A DNA stretch of 64,000 bases, from positions 44,646,810 to 44,710,809 of the forward strand of contig CM073888.1 in assembly GCA_037176705.1 (NCBI GenBank), written 5' to 3'. Below are positions 34,001 through 46,000 of the stretch, piece by piece. Below the pieces are notes generated by a model. That model was not told the origin of the DNA and did no database searches. It saw nothing but the letters and a program-made list of their open reading frames with translations. The DNA comes from Molossus alvarezi. Its lineage: Eukaryota; Chordata; Mammalia; Chiroptera; Molossidae. Position 1 is the first letter of the stretch. Each line of letters opens with the position of its first letter. A program made the translations under genes and the position numbers.

Positions 34001-37000
34001 CATGAGTTTCCAATTTGATTCCCGGTTGTGGGCCCGATCCCCAGTAGGGGGCATGCAGGAGGCGGCCAGTCGATGTTCTCTCTCATTGATGATTCTATCT
34101 CTCTCTCCCTCTTCCTTCCTCATGCGAAAAAAAAAAAATCAGTAAAGAAATAATTTTTTATAAAATACAAAATCCTACATATTTCTTTTTTTTTTTTAAT
34201 CCTCACCTGAGGACATTTTTCTATTTTTTGTTCAGATAGAGTGGGAGGGAGGGAGAGAGAGAGAGGGAGAGAGAAAAACATCGACGTGAAAGGGACACAT
34301 CGAGTGGTTGCCACCCGCACGACCCAACCAGGTCCGGGGACAAACTGCAGCCGAGGTACGTGCCCTTAGCGGGAACCAAACCCGGGTCTCTCTGGACCAC
34401 AGGCCAGCGCTGTAATCGCTGAGCCAAACTGGCCAGGGGTATATATTTCTTAATAAGGAGTTTGAGTGGTGGATCTAGAGGGGCCTCTGATATTTCCCCT
34501 CACTCCTTTTGACCTCCCTGACTGCATAAATATGAAAAATAACAACTCATTGATAGACTTGACCGATAGATGGGACATTTGCTTGTGCCTGAATGAGATC
34601 CGGTTTTTAATTTGCAGTCATATTTTCAAACGTTTTAAAGCAACAATTGCTGTGAATGTGTGTATCTATTTATTGTGTGGTTTTTGTTGTTATTCAACTC
34701 TTAAACACTCTTTAAAATATTAACTTCTGTGTCCTGTGTACTAACATTCAAAGTACCTTTGTACACCTCATTTTAGCCCCTGACAGTTACAAGTAAGAAT
34801 TTTACAAGAGAAAACCAGTTAGAAGGCTAACTAATAATTATCTTATGACCATTTGCAGTCTTGACAAGGGTAAAATTAAACCCACGGTCTTTTGACCTCT
34901 AATTCCATTTTCTTTCTATTTGTTTCTATAAGTACTCAATCTACTTTTTAATAATGAGTCGATGTGATAGATTACACCCCCTCTCACTTACTTTGCGTAA
35001 ATTAGAGGACCTGAACAAGGAAAAACTTCAGTGAGACTAAATTTTATTTTAGGAGAACGGTTACCAGTCTTTGTTGAGCAGCGATGATCAACTATTTATT
35101 TATGAGACAGCTGGAGTGCTGATTGTTAATAGTGAATACCCAGCAGAACGGAAGCAAGCATTAATGAGGAATCTGTTGACTCCACTAATGGAAAAGTTTA
35201 AAATTCTGTTAGAAAAATTGATGTTGGCACAAGATGAAGAAAGGCAGGCATCTCTAGCAGACTGTCTCAATCATGCTGTTGGATTTGCCAGGTAAGTGAT
35301 TGCAGTTAAAATTATTAAGTGAGTGTCTCTACACAGGCAGAACCATTTATTTATCTGGGTTTTTTAGAACTGGGCACATATCCAAGTTTCCAAAACTGGA
35401 TTGTCTGGAGAATTGTCTAAAGTTTTCTTTTCTAAATCTAGTGAATTAGAAGATTTAGCTGAAGAAGTGAATAGGTCACATAACATTTTGCATTTCTGCC
35501 TTGACAACTGAGTCCTTAACTCTGATTTCCTCGGTGTAAATTGATTGTGTATTTAAGGGGATTAGCCAAAGTGTTTATATACCAATAACATATTGGGACA
35601 TCTTGGTGGTGTTGTCTTGTTACCTTAAAGAGAAAGTCCTGAGGCCTCTATTTAGCTGTTGCATTGTGTCCTGAAGACCACTCAAGCTGCTGTTTCTTTC
35701 TCTCTACCCATACTTTTTTATTACCAAACGATAACAGCATGAAAGTTATAATGATTGCTAATTAGAAGCTATATGAAGAAATTGCTCTGTAAAGTATTTC
35801 AGTGCAAAAGCTAATATTAGAGAGTTGTAGAATTAACTTGATTCTTAAGACTGTTTTCTAAATTTAAATGGGTAATTTGCAGTTCCAGTAGGACAGCTTG
35901 GTCATAGTAAATAGATTTTTCCCCCTCTTGTCTGCATGCTTTATCTGTAGGATTTTAATAAAACATTTAGGCGGATTCAGATTAGAGAGATTGTAGTAGC
36001 TGACTCATCCATTTAGAATTGTCTTTTATCAGTTTTGTCATTTTTGTAATTTGTTGTGCATTGCTTTTTATTACTCCATAAAACTTAAAAGTAAAAATAG
36101 TTGCCTGATTTTGCTTATGTAGTCGGACCAGCAAAGCTTTCAGCAACAAGCAGACTGTGAAACAATGTGGCTGTTCCGAAGTTTATCTGGACTGTTTACA
36201 GACATTTTTGCCAGCCCTCAGTTGTCCCTTACAAAAGGATATTCTCAGAAGTGGAGTTCGCACTTTCCTTCATCGCATGATAATTTGCCTAGAGGAAGAA
36301 GTTCTTCCGTTCATCCCATCTGCCTCAGAACACATGCTCAAAGATTGTGAAGCAAAAGACCTTCAGGAGTTCATTCCTCTTATCAACCAGATTACAGCCA
36401 AATTTAAGGTATTAAAAAACCTCAGACCATATCCCAACGTAAAGATTAGATGTGTTTATTTTTAGATATATTTTGGCATTTTCCCCCTTGGTTCATTTTT
36501 TTATATATGAGTTACTTGCCTGGCCAATGTGACTCACTGGTGAACATACTGACCCATGCACCAAGAGATTGGCTGGTTCAGTTCCCAGTCAGGGCACATG
36601 CCTGGGTTGCAGGCTTGATCCTCAGCAGGGGGTGTGCAGGAGACAGCCAATCAATGTTTCTCTCTCATCGATGTTTTCTCTCCCTTCCTCTCTCTCTCTA
36701 AAATCAATAAAAACATTTAATTAATAAATATGAGTTACTTAAGGGCATGGATTATGTATTTTTATCATCCCCAGTGTCTGGCACACTGCCTGAAACATAG
36801 GATATGTTTAATAGATTTTTTTTTTTTTTGTAATGTTTTTTGATTTTTTGTTTGTTTGTTTGTTTTTTGTTTTTAGAGAAGGAGGGAGAGGGGGAGAGAG
36901 ATAGAAACATCTATGAGAGAGAGAAACATCAACATCTGTCAGCTGCCTCTAGCATGCCCCCTACCGGGGATCAGGCCTGCAACCTGGGCATGTGCCCTGA

Positions 37001-40000
37001 CTGGGACTCGAACCAGCGATCTCTGGGTGCACAGGTTGATGCTCAACCACTGAGCCACACCAGCCCAGCCTCATAGATGTTTCAATAAAAACATACATTA
37101 TTTGCTCTGTGCAGCAGAAAAAAGCCATTAGTCTGCTATTTTAGAAAAGCGAATAAAAACTGTACTGAGTACTAAATGTCTAAAGAAATAAATAAAAAGC
37201 ATAGTCATTTGGATATCTACATGGGAGTTTAAGAGTAATTCAATGTACTAAAGTTAGTTTTATGTGCAAGGAGATTTAAGTATAAGCTGGCTAATAAGAA
37301 TGTCTTGGTAATACTTTCTGTGTTCAAAATGTGTTCTAAGCATTTTCTTGTACGCTAATTCATTGATCCTTGTAACAGTCCTAGGAGATAGGTTTTGTAT
37401 TTTATAGGTGAAGAAAGAGACATAGAGAAGTTAAGGATTACCCAATGACATAAAGCCCGGGAGCCCAATCATATAAATTCATTTATAGTTTAGCCATATA
37501 AGTAATTTCTTGAAATTAAAATTGAAAATATTCCTTGGCAGTATTTGATAGTGAAATATTTCTGGCCCCCTACTATTCTAACCTGGATCTTGAACTGTAG
37601 GATATTGGTTGAATTTAATGATCTTGCTGCTTTCAGTAATGTATATGCTATGTAGATTTTGTTTTAACCATTTAATAGAGGTACAATTGACATATGTTAG
37701 TTTTAGGTATACAACATAATAATTAGTATTTGTATGTAGCAAAATGGTTACCACAATAAGTCTAGTTAACAGCCATCACTATACATTGTTACAGAATTTT
37801 TTTTTCTTAATAACTTAAAATGTATTTGTAGCATCTTTCAAATAATGTAATACAGGGTTATTACTAATCTTCATAATAATAATCTTCTTACTTGTTTCTG
37901 AAGTAGTAATAATATTTCTTGTCTTCAGATACAGGTGTCACCATTTTTACAGCAAATGTTCATGCCTCTGCTTCATGCAATTTTTGAAGTGTTGCTTCGA
38001 CCAGCAGAAGAAAATGACCAGTCTGCTGCTTTAGAGAAGCAAATGTTGCGGAGGAGTTACTTTGCTTTCCTGCAAACAGTCACAGGCAGTGGAATGAGCG
38101 AAGTCATAGCAAATCAAGGTGGGGATGCATGTGATGCCTAAATTGCTGAAATCCTTGTCATAATTAAACCTCTATGTGAGCAAGAGCTATTGAAGTAAAC
38201 CCTAAACTTTTGGAGTGTTGTATGTGAACCCCTAGGATGACAGCTCATTATTTCAAGGAGGGAATTAATTTCAAGTCAAGGACCTTAAAATTAATTGGTA
38301 TCTTTAATTAATTTGGTAGTATAAATAGTGTCATTGTTACTGCCAGAATTGGCCTGACAATTGATCCTTACTGATCACTTAGCTGTTTTCAAATTAAAAA
38401 TAAATGGGACTATATAGATCAATGTAGAGAATTTTGCAGTATAAGAAATCAAAAATGTAAAAGTACAAGGAAGGGAATAGTGATTTTTCAACATTTTGTG
38501 CTTAAAATTAAGGATGGCAGTTAATAAGATCTAACTATTAAGGATCTTATCAATTCCATAAATGCTTTTGTCTTGTTACTATATATAGAAAGAAAACTTC
38601 AGGTTGCCTTTCTAGTTCTTTTAGAAATTAAGCTCGAGTTTTTTTCTTGTTAGGTGTGGAGAATGTAGAACGAGTTCTAGTAACTGTGATTCAGGGAGCA
38701 GTCGAATATCCAGATCCAATTGCACAGAAAACATGCTTTATCATCCTCTCCAAGTTGGTAGAACTCTGGGGTAAGATGATTTCTTTAAAAAACTTTATTC
38801 CCTAACCTGTTACCTAAGACTCAAAGAGATGAAATGGAACCCTAGCCCTCATAATAGACAGATGCTGGGAGTTGATTTCCCCCAGTGATAAATTATAATT
38901 GACTTTCTTTTTATACAAGATGAAAATTTGAGTTCTCTTGACAGGCGGTAAGGATGGACCAGTGGGATTTGCTGATTTTGTTTATAAGCACATTGTCCCT
39001 GCGTGTTTCTTAGCACCTTTAAAACAAAGCTTTGACCTGGCAGATGCACAGACAGTATTGGTAAGCACCTGGGAATCTTCGTTTACCTTATGTGGATCTC
39101 CTATGTTCTGACTCACAATTTCTTTAATGCCAGGTTGATTCTATTGGGTTTCATTGCTTTTTTTAAAATTTAATCATTTCAAATAAGGATTCATTTTTAA
39201 GAGGTTGATGATACCTTTTTGAACTTTTAGTGGATTCTTACTAAATCTCTGTGATAAAGTTGACTATATAAAATCGAGCTCCTACAACTTTAACAACAAA
39301 GACTCTTTCTAGGACCATGAAAGAGTACATAATACCAGTAGTCTTTAAAGTTTGGTTATTAGTTTCCTACTGCTACTTTAATTCTAAAACTTGTGCTTAC
39401 TGATTTTTTTCTATTAGGAGTAACTTTCTCTTCCTTGTATGATGGGTGGGTTCCCCGGATCTCATCTTCAGAATGCTTAATTTCAAGCAGTTTGCCTTTT
39501 ACTCATTTCCCCACAACCAAATAAAAGCTAGATTTCATAATTATAATTCACTATGTTAAGTCAGCATTTTTGTATTTTTACATTTTCTGTCCAATCTACT
39601 TATTCCATCCTGTCCTTTCTCCATTCTTTCCTACTTCTGTCCTTTCTTTGAAGGTTAATGAGCAGTGGTCAGGGAAATAGAAAGAGAAGCTGGATCAGTA
39701 ACCAAGAATTGACTATATTAAATTTCTTAAACTGTTTTACACAGGCTTTATCTGAGTGTGCGGTGACACTGAAAACAATTCATCTCAAGCGGGTAAGCTT
39801 TGGATCCCATACTCATTCATTTTCATCTCACATGTGAGTTTGTTGTGGTTTTGATTGTGTTGACTTACTGTGGAAAGCTGTATTTTTTTATAAAAGTTAA
39901 GCCTTGGCTCAGCAGTTAGAGCATTGGCCTGCGGACCAATGAGTCTCAGGTTCGATTCCGATCAAGGGCATGTACCTCAGTTGCGGTTCGTCCCTGGCTC

Positions 40001-43000
40001 TGGTCGGGGTCGTGCAGGGGGTAACCAGTCGATCCCACATTTGATGTTTCTCTCTCTCTCCCTCCCACTCTATCTGAAGATAAATAGAAAAATATCTTCA
40101 GGTGAGAATTTAAAAAAAAAAGTTAATTAACTTCAGTTCTGCCTGTTTGGGACTTGAGAGAGTTCATTATTGTCCTTCATGTTTTAGCTAACAAGAAGGT
40201 TAAAAAGTTACGTTTTTATTTGACAAAGAATATGAAGAATCTTAACCAGAATATCAAGTTTCAGATTTCATGATCAGGTAGGCTCTTCATAGCTAGATTT
40301 CTCCAACTTAGTACTGCAAATGGTTAGAACACTTCACTGCTTCTGAATGTCGTGTTCTTTCTTGTCTATCTAATCATTTATTTGTATAAATCATAAGTGA
40401 TTCGGGGGTGAATCTAGCATTCCCACATAGCTCCCCTCCCCTCACACCTAAAAACAGCATGAGCTCTCATTCATCAGTCTCCACTCATCCCATTCCTCAT
40501 TTGAACTTGAGTTTTTTATTCTTTATTGATTTTACAGAGCGAGGAAATGAGAGGAGAGAGAGAGAGAACCATCGATGAGAGAGAACATTGGCCACCTTCT
40601 GCATGCCCCCAACTGGGGATTGGACCCACAACCTGGGTATGTGCCCTGACCAGGAATCAAATCAGTAACCTCTTGGTGCACGGGTCGACACTCAACCACT
40701 GAGACATACCGGCCAGGCGAGGTTTTTATTTTAATAGGGATTTGAAGGGCTTTCAACGCAGTAGCATTTTCTCTGTGCCTACTGTGTGCTAGGGTGAGGG
40801 CTGTGAGTTTTGGGGCTGCAGGGACATCAGGGGAGCTGTATAAAGATGAGTTAAAAGTTCTCCCTTGGCCCTAGCCGGTGTGGCTCAGTGGATTGAGCAT
40901 CATCCCATGCACTAAGAGGTTGCAGGATTGATTCCCAGTCAGGGCGTAAGCCCAGGTTGCAGGCTCAATCCCCAGTAGGGGGGCTTGCAGGAGGCAGCTG
41001 ATCATGGTTTGCTCTCCCTTTCTCTAAAAAACTATTTTTAAGTATGGTTAGAAAGAGGTATTTTGTTTTTTATGCACTTTAAATATGGATTCATTGGACT
41101 GACAAGAGGAGGAACTGTTGTTCTGGGCAAAGTTAAGCGGTGTATGGAGACAGACATTGCATGGTAGATTTGGTAGAAAACAGTGATAACATGATTAGCT
41201 ACAGTATGGAGGCAGAGGTAATAGCTAAAAACTGATAATGGGACTAGGTGTGTTCTGTGGAAAAGTTGGGAAGTCAGTAGGCAGTAAGATTACAATTTAG
41301 GATAACTAGGAGGGGGAAAAAATGTTCAGAGAATAGTTTGGAAAATGGGTCTGAACCAGTTAGGAATAAATACTGATTTTGGAGTCCCAAGTATGTAGTT
41401 AGTCAAGGTGAAGTGAGACTTTCTCTAAGACCAGGACAGAAAGAAGCTTGGCTAAAGCCAGGAGTTAAGGAAAAACTAGAAGTAGAACCAAAGTTACGAA
41501 CGCTAAGGGAATAGGGTCACGAGAGACCAGATGTGTTGACGTTGTTGGGTGCTAGAGAGTCAAGGAGGATGAGGAATGACAAAAACAAAGTCCGGTTTCA
41601 GAGTCTGTTGATTTTTTTTGTTTTTGTCTCTTTTTTAAATATATTTTTATTGATTTTAGAGAGAGAGGAAGGGAGGAGCGGGGAGAGAGAGAGAAGGTAA
41701 CATCAGTATGAGAGAGAAACATTGATTGGCCACCTCCTGCATGCTCCCTACTGGGGATCAAGCCCACTACCTGGGCATGTGCCCTGACTAGGAATCAAAC
41801 CAGTGACCTTTTGGTGCATGGGACAACACTCAACCAACTGAGCCATACCAGCCAGCACCAGAGTCTGTGTTCTTAATTACAGTACCTTATTGTGTTTAAA
41901 GTGTACGTATGTTCCAATTTCTTTTAAAGCGTTATATGTATTATAATGTCAAGGAAGAAAATAATTATTATATCTTTTGATTTTCAGGGCCCAGAATGTG
42001 TTCAGTATCTTCAACAAGAATACCTGCCTTCCTTGCAGGTAGCACCAGAGATAATTCAGGTAAGAGCTATCCTAGCAGATTTTCCTCTTAATTTAAAAAT
42101 TATAACTATAGTTTGAACTAAATTTTGATTTAAGAAAGCCAAACTGCATTCAACTTGATGTTTTACTGTGTATAAGATAGGAAGAGTCCAAGTTTCAGGA
42201 GATGGGGGTCTGTGAAATTGAATGGGAAAAATTATATTTTTATTTTCACTAACGTTTAATAGAAATTTAATTTCCTATTGTGTGGGTGACAAATCACAGT
42301 AGTGATATTACTGTGACTGTCACCAATAGAAATCACCGGTTTTTACCATATCACATTAGTTGTTCGAGATCTCAAAATACTATTTACTCTCTTTAATAGT
42401 TTGAAATCATGAGTTAAGATGTGCCACTAGACCTTGTTACCTGAGTATGTCCTATTCTACCACATACCAAAAACAATTTTTTAACCATAATTCACTATTA
42501 GTTTATTTTGTAATACCATGAGTTAAAAGCATTCCAAAGGGGACCATGGCACACAAATCTGTTCTGAAGATTTGTGCCAGGTAGTTCATTTTATATGTGC
42601 TTATTTGTAAATCTGAAACTATATTTTGAAGTAATGAGCTGCAGAGCTATTGCACTGTTACAAAGTCATTTCATAACAGTATTTAGTTATTTTCTTGGCA
42701 TATAGTTATCCAGACTTGTCTTATAGCACATAGATCTAATGAGGTATCAAAGTTTTGATTAAAACTATAGTTAGAATCTCTTGTGTAGATTCTAAAAATT
42801 GTTTCTTCATCAGCAGTGATTTTTTTATAATGCTGTTTTATAAAAGATGTTGAAAAAATTGAATGAAAAATTAGATTTCACATAAGAGTAATCATCAAAC
42901 TCATTTTTAATGAATTATGGTCTCTGACACATCATCTTTAACTTTAGAGGTATTCATAAATTTTTTCAGTTATTATAAGTTAATACTTTATGAAAATAAA

Positions 43001-46000
43001 CTAATTACTCATGTGATCTAAATGCTCATCAAAATAGAAATATATCATTTGATTTTGAATAGCTAATCTTTCATATTGCTGAATGAAGTAAAATTACATT
43101 TCTATTTAATAATTTGATTACGAAGGATAAGAATTTGGTTTGGCTTTGCTCAGTTACTGACCAGGTGAGAACAGCCATAGCAATGTAGTTTTTGTCTCTT
43201 AGGCATGAATCAACCTTGTCTAGAAGAGCCTTGTTCTCAAAAGTGAAAGCAGCCTGTCTGACAAGTATTAGATTTGAAAATTATATAACCTTTTTGGTGA
43301 GGAACTGTTCAGGTTAATTTTGATAAGTTACAAATACTATAGATTGGAAGCAACACAAATGTCCATTGACAGATGAATGGATAATAGAATGTGGTATTTA
43401 CACACAATCGATTATTATTCAGCCTTTAAAAAAGGAAATTCTTCATATGCTACAACTTTGACAAACCTTGAGGTCATTACGCTAAATGAAATAAACTAGT
43501 CACAGAAAGACAAGTACTACAAACTTTCACTTACATCGAACTATCTGAAGTACTCTTACTCTTCAAAACAGGATGTAGCCAGGGGCTGAGGTTTGGGAAA
43601 AGGGGGGAGTTGCAATGTGCATATAGTTAACACTGCTGTAGTGTACACATAAAAATGCTTAAGATGGTCAATTTTATGTTTTTTATCACAATTCTGAAAC
43701 ATTGATGTGGATTTGAATTATGAATTTATACAAATAGATTGATTCTCTTCTTTCCTCCCATCCTGGCCCCCCAGGAGTTTTGTCAAGCACTTCAGCAGCC
43801 TGATGCTAAAGTTTTTAAAAACTACTTAAAGGTAGGTATTTGGAAAACTTACATATCTTCATATAATTAGATAATGTTTCACATCCAGGAGAGAATATAT
43901 GTTATAGGATACTGTGTCATACTGTAGTTTGTGGTGGTGTTTTTAATCCTCACCTGAGGATATGTTTATTGATTTGAGGGAGGGAGGAGAGACAGAGACA
44001 GACACAAGACACATCCATCGGTTGCCTCCCATACTGTATGCTGCCTGACTGGAAATCAAACCTGCCACCCCTTGGTGCACAGGATGATGATGTTCCAAGC
44101 AACGGAGCCAGCGTTCATACTGTAGTTTGACCGACTATTACTTATTTTGGGATCTCTTTACTCTAAAACTGCTTTCTAAGAATCTGAAGTTATGGATGTT
44201 ATACTTCAGAATCTTCTGTGAAACCTCTTTCAACTGAATATAAGATATAGGAAGTTAGGTAAGAACACTGAATGTGTATTTGCCTGAGCATTTGGTATGA
44301 AAATGCCAGTTTTCTCACCCTGGCTGGTTTGGCTTAGTGGTTAGAGCGTCAGCCCACAGACCAAAGAAGGGTCATGGATTCAATTCCGGTCAAGGGCACA
44401 TACCTGGGTTGCAGGTTCAGTTCCCAGCCCAGTTGGGTCATGCTGGAGGCAACCAATTGATATGTCTCTCTTTCTCCCTCCCACCCTCCCACTCTGTCTA
44501 AGAAAAAAAAAAAAAAAGCCAGTTTTCTTTTAGTTTCATGATGAAATGAAATATGAACTAGAGCATTGGGAGAAGTAGTAATATTTAAGAACAGTTTCCC
44601 ATATTGAGTTGAAAGGAAGGAACTAAAAATATAAAAACAGAAGTATGAGTTACTTAGTTGTATTCTGTCTTGAAACTTGAATTGTAAAACAGACAAAAAG
44701 TAGAGTCCTCAGATTTGGCCAGCAAGGCTCTTTATACATTTGTACTATCACTGAATTTTTAAAAACCCTCCAAGTTGGGAAGAATACCAAATGTTTGTTA
44801 TTATATTTATAATTGAATTTCTGAGAAAGCACTATCTTACTTTCCCCTAAGTAGTCAGTCATTCAGTACTCCCTGATTGCTTTTTTATTTACTACCTTCA
44901 AGTCTGAGGACAAAGCACTATGCTAAATACCTTGGTGGCAGGTAATTTAATGAATGGCTACCTAGTTCTTTTGCCCAAGACATTCAATAGAATTTATAAG
45001 TCAAGGGGCTTTGCTCAGTCAGTAATCGCCCAATTCTTTGACTTTGGTTCTAATCTCTATTCTTGTCAGTGTTTCCTCTAACAGTAGTAGTTTGTCAGTT
45101 TATAATGACGAAAGAGTTTGTGAGAAGAATGTTGTGAGTTAACTGTTTATCATCACCTACCCTCCCACTCCCATTTCCCCATAAAAGCAAAGTGCCTACA
45201 AAGATAACCTGTTAAATAACCGATAAAACTGCATTAAAGGATTCAAAAAATTATTAACTCTATATTAGAGGTGTCTATAACAGCAGATAAATGTACATTG
45301 TAGCAGGCTTATGCTTCAAATAGTATTTATAAAGTCTTTTTTCCAAGCCCAACTTCTCTTTAGTGATAGGATTAAGTCAATAATAATATTATTCTTCTCA
45401 TTGGAAAAAATGAAAGTTTCTTTTATTTTTTTTTCTTTATTGATTTTAGAGGGAGAGGGAGATAGAAACATCGATGAGAGAGAACATCGATTGGCTGCCT
45501 CCTGCATGCCCCCCACTGGGAATTGGCTCACAACCTGGGCATGTGCCCGGGCCGGGAATCAAACTGCGACCTCTTAGTGCATGGGTTGATGCTCAACCAC
45601 TGAACCACACCTGCTGGGCTCTTTTATTTTTTCAATTTACCTTTATTGTTGAAAGTTCCTTCTTTTATGCCTACTCTCTCCATACCTGACTGATCCTCAG
45701 ATCTTTCTGATCTTCCTCCTCACTCACTTGCTGTCCCTTCCTTTCTCTCTCTGGTATAGGCTTGTTATCTCACTGATCTCCCTTCCCTTGTTCTAGCTGA
45801 GCAGGTCTGTTTGAAAACATTGAACAGTCCTCTGAAATTCATCTCCTACCTCATAATTTTCATAACCCTGTTATTGACTAAAAGCAAGTTCATGTTTCTT
45901 AGTTTGGCATTCAGGGTTTTTTTCATATTCTGATCTCAAACTACCTTTCTAGTTTCTCTTGCCTGAATGGCCTTTTACCATTCTTGGTGTTCTTAAAAAA

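Larger units (their letters stand above)
32800..35052 (+). other. XPOT: XPOT intron 16
   Basis: Three SINEs lie close together (33722-34438) in alternating orientation. 32800-33700 and 34440-35050 show no named repeat. Confidence 0.7.
36409..37928 (+). other. XPOT: XPOT intron 18
   Basis: Two Ves SINEs with an L2-like 3' end between them (36740-36815), a reverse MIR (37320-37465) and an L1 fragment (37660-37800). Confidence 0.7.
39793..41987 (+). other. XPOT: XPOT intron 22
   Basis: Four Ves SINEs. 41050-41550 resembles an old L2-type repeat but I cannot name it firmly. Confidence 0.6.
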
